The translations under genes were made by a program, and so were the position numbers. Below are positions 15,697 through 20,104 of a stretch of 20,104 nt of DNA, piece after piece. The notes under the pieces were generated by a model, which worked only from the letters and a program-made list of their open reading frames with translations, did not search any database and had not been told where the DNA came from. This DNA comes from Phocaeicola_A sp963652075 (GTDB taxonomy: Bacteria; Bacteroidota; Bacteroidia; Bacteroidales; Bacteroidaceae). The stretch is taken from assembly GCA_963652075.1 (NCBI GenBank), contig CAVJRQ010000062.1, positions 1-20,104 on the forward strand, written 5' to 3'. Positions within the stretch are counted from its first letter, which is position 1. Every line of letters starts with the position of its first letter.

Positions 15697-16173
15697 ATGA
15701 AAGAGATTATCCACGAATGCAAAGTTCACCTCTACGATTACGAGGAACTCACCGAAACGGAACGTCAGTTGATAGAGGCCGCCAAAAAGGCGACACAGAC
15801 CAGTTACGCACCCTATTCGCATTTCCGTGTGGGCGCGGCGGTGCGACTGGTGGACGGGAATGTCATCACGGGCAGCAATCAGGAGAATGCCGCCTACCCT
15901 TCGGGGCTGTGCGCGGAACGGACAACCCTGTTCTACGCCAATGCGCACCATCCGGACACCGCCGTGGCGATGCTGGCCATTGCCGCGCACAACGGTACGG
16001 ACTTCACGGATGATCCGGTCTCCCCCTGCGGGGCGTGCCGACAGGTCATGCTGGAGACGGAGCGTCGGTTCCGTCACCCCATCCGCCTGCTTCTCTACGG
16101 CCAAGCCGGAGTCTACGTGGTGGAGGGCGTTCGCCAACTCCTCCCCCTGTCGTTTACGGACGAGCAACTGTAG
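15697..16173 (+). CDS. cdd: Cytidine deaminase
   Basis: The 158-residue enzyme deaminates cytidine and deoxycytidine to uridine and deoxyuridine in pyrimidine salvage, in the cytoplasm. It carries S-H-F-R-V-G-A-A near residue 43, the zinc and catalytic motif C-A-E (Cys72, Glu74) in P-S-G-L-C-A-E-R-T, and P-C-G-A-C (Cys111 and Cys114). Three cysteines as zinc ligands and a length near 130-160 residues mark the small homotetrameric class. ATG 15697 is chosen because it sits 24 bp after a TAnnTTTG box and begins M-K-E-I-I-H; an in-frame ATG at 15643 lies upstream of that box. It is probably expressed on its own, and converges on dnaJ. Confidence 0.93.
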   Translation: MKEIIHECKVHLYDYEELTETERQLIEAAKKATQTSYAPYSHFRVGAAVRLVDGNVITGSNQENAAYPSGLCAERTTLFYANAHHPDTAVAMLAIAAHNGTDFTDDPVSPCGACRQVMLETERRFRHPIRLLLYGQAGVYVVEGVRQLLPLSFTDEQL

Positions 16174-16194
16174 AGAGAGACCGCACACAAGAAA

Positions 16195-16253
16195 TCATGG
16201 CTTCCATCGGGAAGGAAAGTGTCAGCGACACCTTTTACCGATAAAAGCCATGA
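16195..16253. other. Imperfect 59-base hairpin between convergent cdd and dnaJ
   Basis: TCATGGCTT (16195-16203) pairs with AAGCCATGA (16245-16253), ATCGG (16206-16210) with CCGAT (16238-16242), AAA (16216-16218) with TTT (16233-16235), and GTGTC (16219-16223) with GACAC (16227-16231) around a 3-base loop. Nested arms separated by small bulges suggest an RNA structure. On the minus strand it is followed by a T-rich stretch, so it could end the grpE-dnaJ transcript. Confidence 0.5.
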
Positions 16254-16326
16254 AACAGATTGGCACAATCGCGATTAGTCGTTCCGTCGGGAGGAGCGTT
16301 CCGCCCAACCCGAAGGTATTCGCACA

Positions 16327-17487
16327 CTAATCGAACAGCGCCTTGAATTTCTTGAAGATTTTCTCCTTGACGGAGACGTTGGGACGGAAGCTGTCCGATT
16401 CATCCCACTTTTCCAATGTATGCCTCTCTTCCTTGGTCAACGTTTCGGGCACATACACGCTGACGTTCACCAGCAAGTCGCCCGTACCGTAGCCGTTTAC
16501 GCTGGGCAGACCTTTGCCACGGAGGCGAAGCACCTTGCCCGGTTGAGTACCGGGTTCTATCTTCACCTTCACCTTGCCGTCTATGGTAGGAATCTCCACC
16601 GATCCGCCAAGAGCTGCCGTGGGGAAGCTAAGCAGCAGGTTATAAATCAGGTCATTATCCTGACGGATAAGTTCGGGATGCGGCTCTTCGGTTACCTGAA
16701 TCAGCAAATCTCCCGGCACACCGTTGTGACGGCCGGCATTACCCTTACCGCTCATGGAGAGTTGCATGCCCTCGCCTACGCCGGCTGGAATCTTCACCTC
16801 TACCACCTCTTCGCCGTAGACAACGCCCTCACCGTTGCACTCCTTACATTTGTTCTTGATGATTTTACCTTCGCCACCACATTGCGGACAGACGGACTGC
16901 GTCTGCATCATGCCGAAGATGCTCTGTTGCGTACGCACCACAGAACCGGTTCCATGGCAGGTAGGACAGGTTTCCATACCTCCGTTGCCCTCGGCACCCG
17001 TCCCGTGACAGTGGGTACACTGCACATACTTCTTCAGCTTGAACTTCTTGTTCGCGCCTTCGGAAACCTCTTTCAGGTTGAGCTTTACCTTCACGCGCAA
17101 GTCCGACCCCCTATAACGGCGCTGGCTTTGACCGCTACCGCCGCCAAAGCCACCGAAGCCGCCAAAGCCACCGCGTCCGCCGAATATATCGCCGAACATC
17201 GAGAATATGTCGTCCATGGACATTCCCTGTCCACCGTAATTGCCACCGAAACCGGAAGCGCCGTCCACGCCCGCATGGCCATACTGGTCGTAACGGGCAC
17301 GCTTGTCGGGGTTACTCAACACTTCGTAAGCCTCCGCCGCCTCCTTGAATTTCTCCTCGGCCTCCTTGTCTCCCGGGTTCTTGTCGGGGTGATACTGAAT
17401 CGCCTTCTTCCTGTACGCCTTCTTTATCTCGTCAGCACTGGCGGTCTTCTCAACCCCCAGCACTTCGTAATAGTCTCTTTTTGCCAT
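16327..17487 (-). CDS. dnaJ: Chaperone protein DnaJ (Hsp40)
   Basis: The 386-residue co-chaperone stimulates DnaK ATPase and delivers unfolded clients. The J-domain (about 1-70) contains the essential H-P-D at 33-35. A Gly/Phe-rich region follows (about 77-120, with runs of G-G-F-G). Four zinc-finger repeats C-x-x-C-x-G-x-G follow (C-T-H-C-H-G-T-G, C-P-T-C-H-G-T-G, C-P-Q-C-G-G-E-G, C-K-E-C-N-G-E-G; about 155-225), then the C-terminal client-binding domains. That is the full type I layout at normal length. It lies 31 bp after grpE on the same strand, so the pair is likely co-transcribed. A 404-codon open frame on the opposite strand is a mirror of the repetitive coding sequence. Confidence 0.97.
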   Translation of the reverse strand: MAKRDYYEVLGVEKTASADEIKKAYRKKAIQYHPDKNPGDKEAEEKFKEAAEAYEVLSNPDKRARYDQYGHAGVDGASGFGGNYGGQGMSMDDIFSMFGDIFGGRGGFGGFGGFGGGSGQSQRRYRGSDLRVKVKLNLKEVSEGANKKFKLKKYVQCTHCHGTGAEGNGGMETCPTCHGTGSVVRTQQSIFGMMQTQSVCPQCGGEGKIIKNKCKECNGEGVVYGEEVVEVKIPAGVGEGMQLSMSGKGNAGRHNGVPGDLLIQVTEEPHPELIRQDNDLIYNLLLSFPTAALGGSVEIPTIDGKVKVKIEPGTQPGKVLRLRGKGLPSVNGYGTGDLLVNVSVYVPETLTKEERHTLEKWDESDSFRPNVSVKEKIFKKFKALFD

Positions 17488-17518
17488 AATCTTCCGTTAA
17501 CGTTCTATGGAGCGATGT

Positions 17519-18100
17519 TTACTGAGCCACTGCCACTTTTGCATGGCGAATCACTTTATCGTTCAGCGTGTAACCTGTCTGTACGCAATCCAGTATCTTG
17601 CCTTTCATCTCCTCGTCGGATGCCGGTATCATAGCTATCGCCTCATGATAGTCGGTATCGAACTCCTTGCCTTCGGTCTCAATCTTCTTCAGCCCTTGCT
17701 GTGACAAGACCTTCAGAAACTTGCCGTGAATCAGTTCCACTCCCTCGGTCAAGGCTTTGGCCTCTTCGGAGTTCCGCATATTCTGCAAGGCACGCTCCAA
17801 GTCGTCCAGCACAGGGAGGATGTCCGTTATCACCCGCTCGCCGGCGCTCTTTATCAGTTCGCTCTTCTCCTTCAGGGTACGTTTCCTGTAATTATCGAAT
17901 TCCGCCGACAGGCGCAGGTACTTATCTTGCATCGAAGCGTTCTCTTCCTGCGCTTTTGCCAACTCCTGTTTCAGCTTCTCCTCTTCCGAAAGTTCGGTCT
18001 CTGCCTGATTCTCCTCAGCCTTGGGCTCCTCTGTCGCAGCCTCTTCCGACGGATTGTTCAGAACCTCTTCTTCCACTCTTTCTTTTTCCGTTTGGTCCAT
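17519..18100 (-). CDS. grpE: Nucleotide exchange factor GrpE
   Basis: GrpE releases ADP from DnaK. The 193-residue product has an acidic N-terminal region, then the coiled-coil start Y-L-R-L-S-A-E-F-D-N-Y-R-K-R-T (about 70-84), and the end signature Y-H-E-A-I-A-M-I-P with G-K-I-L-D-C-V-Q-T-G-Y-T-L-N-D-K-V-I-R-H. The start is uncertain. ATG 18100 (M-D-Q-T-E-K) has AAGGA 7 bases upstream and resembles the start of related Bacteroides GrpE proteins. ATG 18139 would add a basic His/Lys-rich stretch of 13 residues. Earlier ATGs up to 18229 lack support. No CIRCE operator or clear heat-shock promoter is visible upstream, and dnaK is not in the window. Confidence 0.93.
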   Translation of the reverse strand: MDQTEKERVEEEVLNNPSEEAATEEPKAEENQAETELSEEEKLKQELAKAQEENASMQDKYLRLSAEFDNYRKRTLKEKSELIKSAGERVITDILPVLDDLERALQNMRNSEEAKALTEGVELIHGKFLKVLSQQGLKKIETEGKEFDTDYHEAIAMIPASDEEMKGKILDCVQTGYTLNDKVIRHAKVAVAQ

Positions 18101-18320
18101 ATTATTGTCCTTCTTTTGATGCTTATGATGTTTGCTCATACTTGTAATGATATGAAAATTACCAAGCGCACAACAAATAGTTTGCCATTCGGCCCGGTTT
18201 GCCTCACAAACTTGCATTATCCCATTCAAACGGGGATTCTGTCTGCCATAATGGCACGGGTAATCGAAGGTATGTTTATTTCGGGGAGACTGTACCTTTA
18301 GTCAAAAAGAGGCAAGCAGA

Positions 18321-18352
18321 TTTGCACCGATTGGGCAGTTTGGCTATCTTTG
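18321..18352 (+). promoter_or_regulatory. Well-formed Bacteroidota promoter of the ABC-F gene
   Basis: TTTG (18321-18324), a 20-bp spacer and TATCTTTG (18345-18352) match the full TTTG-N19-21-TAnnTTTG consensus. The start codon is at 18397 after an A-rich leader. The gap between the divergent grpE and this gene (18140-18396) shows no other coding region. Confidence 0.82.
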
Positions 18353-18396
18353 CAGACTGGTAGATATATACATATAATAAATAGGAAAAAGAAGAC

Positions 18397-20016
18397 ATGA
18401 TTACAGTTTCAAACTTGGCGATTCAATTTGGTAAAAGGGTTTTATATAACGACGTAAACTTAAAATTCACGAACGGCAACATCTATGGAGTGATTGGTGC
18501 CAACGGTGCCGGCAAGTCCACCTTTCTCCGTGCGATATCCGGAGAGTTGGAGCCTACGAAAGGCAGCGTGACACTGGGTCCCGGCGAACGGCTCTCCGTC
18601 CTCTCGCAGGACCACTTCAAATGGGACGGCCACACGGTGATGGATACCGTAATGATGGGTCACACCGTGCTGTGGGACATCATGAAACAGCGCGAAGCCC
18701 TCTATGCCAAAACGGACTTCACGGACGAAGACGGACTGAAGGTTTCCGAGTTGGAAGAGAAGTTTGCCGAGCTCGACGGATGGAATGCGGAGAGCGACGC
18801 AGCTGCTCTGCTGAGCGGCCTTGGCATCCCGGAAGACAAGCATTACTCGCTCATGGGCGAGCTCAGCGGTAAGGAGAAGGTGCGCGTCATGTTGGCGCAG
18901 GCGCTCTACGGAAACCCTGACAACCTGTTGCTGGACGAGCCTACCAACGACTTGGACATGGAGACCGTCATGTGGCTGGAGGATTACCTCTCCAACTTCG
19001 AGCACACGGTGTTGGTAGTCAGCCACGACCGTCACTTCCTCGACTCCGTCTGCACACACACCGTGGACATTGACTTCGGAAAGATTAACCTGTTTGCCGG
19101 TAACTACAGCTTCTGGTACGAGAGTAGCCAGCTCGCCTTGCGTCAGCAGCAAAACCAAAAGGCCAAGGCTGAGGAGAAGAAGAAAGAGCTGGAAGAGTTC
19201 ATCCGCCGTTTCTCCGCCAACGTAGCCAAGAGCAAGCAGACCACGAGCCGAAAGAAGATGTTGGAGAAACTGAATATCGAAGAGATTAAGCCGTCGTCAC
19301 GTAAATATCCCGGCATCATCTTCACCCCTGAACGCGAACCGGGCAACCAGATACTGGAGGTGTCTGGACTGCGTGCGGTCACCGAGGACGGCACGGTACT
19401 GTTCAACGATGTCAACTTCAATGTGGAGAAGGGCGACAAGATTGTATTCCTGAGCCATAACCCACGCGCCATGACGGCGTTGTTCGAGATTATCAACGGC
19501 AACCAGAAGCCTGCCGCAGGACACTATAACTGGGGCGTAACCATCACCACGGCCTATCTGCCTTTGGACAACACCTCGTTCTTCGACTGCGACCTCAACC
19601 TGGTGGACTGGCTCAGCCAGTTTGGCGAAGGCAACGAAGTGTACATGAAGGGATTCTTGGGACGTATGCTCTTCTCGGGCGAAGAGGTGCTGAAGAAAGT
19701 GAATGTGCTCTCCGGAGGTGAAAAGATGCGTTGCATGATTGCACGCATGCAGTTGAAAAACGCCAACTGTCTGATTCTGGATACTCCTACCAACCATCTG
19801 GACTTGGAGTCCATTCAAGCCTTCAACAACAACTTGAAGACCTACAAGGGAAATATCCTCTTCTCGTCACACGACCACGAGTTCATCGAGACAGTGGCCA
19901 ACCGCATCATCGAGTTGACGCCCAACGGCATCATAGACAAGATGATGACTTATGACGAGTACATCAGCAGTGACCACATCAAAGAGATGCGCACCCGCAT
20001 GTATGGCCAGGCATAG
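18397..20016 (+). CDS. ABC-F family ATP-binding protein
   Basis: The 539-residue product has two ATP-binding cassettes joined by a charged Lys/Glu-rich linker (about 240-300) and no membrane segments, as in the ABC-F group that acts on ribosomes. Cassette 1 has Walker A GANGAGKST (34-42), signature L-S-G-K-E (156-160), Walker B with D180-E181 and the H-loop His near 210. Cassette 2 has S-H-N-P-R-A-M-T (353-360) where Walker A should be, an intact L-S-G-G-E (438-442), Walker B D462 followed by Thr463 instead of the catalytic Glu, and H-loop His 492. One composite site is therefore complete and the other degraded. Members range from translation factors to antibiotic-resistance proteins; nothing here points to resistance. 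It has its own promoter. Confidence 0.92.
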   Translation: MITVSNLAIQFGKRVLYNDVNLKFTNGNIYGVIGANGAGKSTFLRAISGELEPTKGSVTLGPGERLSVLSQDHFKWDGHTVMDTVMMGHTVLWDIMKQREALYAKTDFTDEDGLKVSELEEKFAELDGWNAESDAAALLSGLGIPEDKHYSLMGELSGKEKVRVMLAQALYGNPDNLLLDEPTNDLDMETVMWLEDYLSNFEHTVLVVSHDRHFLDSVCTHTVDIDFGKINLFAGNYSFWYESSQLALRQQQNQKAKAEEKKKELEEFIRRFSANVAKSKQTTSRKKMLEKLNIEEIKPSSRKYPGIIFTPEREPGNQILEVSGLRAVTEDGTVLFNDVNFNVEKGDKIVFLSHNPRAMTALFEIINGNQKPAAGHYNWGVTITTAYLPLDNTSFFDCDLNLVDWLSQFGEGNEVYMKGFLGRMLFSGEEVLKKVNVLSGGEKMRCMIARMQLKNANCLILDTPTNHLDLESIQAFNNNLKTYKGNILFSSHDHEFIETVANRIIELTPNGIIDKMMTYDEYISSDHIKEMRTRMYGQA

Positions 20017-20034
20017 TGATGTAGCACGTATGTG

Positions 20035-20104
20035 TTGTCCACGCAAGTACTTACGATGGCTCACGTAAGTACTTACGTTGGCCGATGAAAGTACTTACGT
20101 TGGC
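20035..20104 (-). repeat. 22-bp palindromic repeat array, inverted copy, cut by window edge
   Basis: Read on the minus strand, units start at 20100, 20078 and 20056, a 22-bp period. Unit 1 differs from unit 2 of the array at 6848-6920 at one position. The third (TCGTAAGTACTTGC followed by GTGGACAA) differs from unit 3 there at two positions. The CTTGCGTGGACA end faces the ABC-F stop codon, 18 bp away. The other end leaves the window. Confidence 0.85.

Noticed and set aside
16197..16244. 15-codon reading frame inside the cdd-dnaJ gap
   Set aside because: It is too short, overlaps the hairpin arms and has no recognisable ribosome binding context; chance is sufficient.
16420..17634. 404-codon open frame antisense to dnaJ
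   Set aside because: It is the mirror of the Gly-rich and zinc-finger coding of dnaJ, runs past the dnaJ start, and shows no family features.
17726..18301. 191-codon plus-strand open frame over grpE and its upstream gap
   Set aside because: It is antisense to conserved GrpE sequence and has a hydrophobic, low-information translation with no match.
18140..18396. CIRCE or heat-shock operator upstream of grpE
   Set aside because: No TTAGCACTC-N9-GAGTGCTAA is present. A CAAACTTG (CAAGTTTG on the minus strand) at 18207-18214 is one mismatch off the -7 consensus but has no -33 partner.

Overview
This 20.1 kb window looks like a chromosomal housekeeping stretch from a Bacteroidales bacterium (Bacteroides/Prevotella-like, with fairly GC-rich codon use). 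The reasons are the Bacteroidota-type promoter motifs (TAnnTTTG, once with a well-placed TTTG about 20 bp upstream), weak Shine-Dalgarno sequences, and family content: DUF4468, DUF4421, a 'putative porin' barrel, an AsmA-like protein and a Bacteroidota-type ABC-F protein. The run of ten Ns at 13621-13630 marks it as a draft assembly or MAG. No tRNA, rRNA, insertion sequence, prophage or CRISPR array was seen.

Layout. 1-5370 (+) is a tightly spaced set: the 3' end of an AAA-ATPase/PD-(D/E)XK nuclease protein, a PIF1/RecD-like helicase with a TPR tail, a large AsmA-like envelope protein and a YciO/Sua5-like protein. 5400-6783 is an independent unit with its own promoter and a strong terminator, encoding an exported DUF4468 domain fused to a flavin-reductase-like domain. 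6784-7148 is a gene-free stretch holding a 22-bp-periodic palindromic repeat array. 7149-10368 is a 2-oxoacid:ferredoxin oxidoreductase operon: small TPR protein, ferredoxin (delta), alpha, a 55-residue two-helix membrane protein, beta, gamma, then a terminator. 10449-15622 (+) holds a putative porin, an anchored solute-binding-domain protein, a Gfo/Idh/MocA oxidoreductase broken only by the assembly gap, and a DUF4421 barrel-like protein. 15697-16173 is cytidine deaminase. dnaJ and grpE lie on the minus strand (16327-18100/18139), convergent with cdd and divergent from an ABC-F ATPase (18397-20016). A second repeat array, inverted relative to the first, runs off the right end.

How the genes work together. 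The oxidoreductase subunits should form one cytoplasmic iron-sulfur/TPP enzyme that moves electrons between a 2-oxoacid plus CoA and ferredoxin. GrpE and DnaJ are the co-chaperones of DnaK. The porin, solute-binding protein, DUF4421 protein, DUF4468 fusion and AsmA-like protein are all envelope proteins, but their adjacency does not prove one pathway.

I see no clear new multi-gene system. The observations most worth following are the paired inverted 22-bp palindromic arrays, the signal-peptide-bearing flavin-reductase-like fusion, the unnamed two-helix membrane protein inside the oxidoreductase operon, the one-sided ATP sites of the ABC-F protein, and the assembly gap that makes an intact gene look frameshifted.
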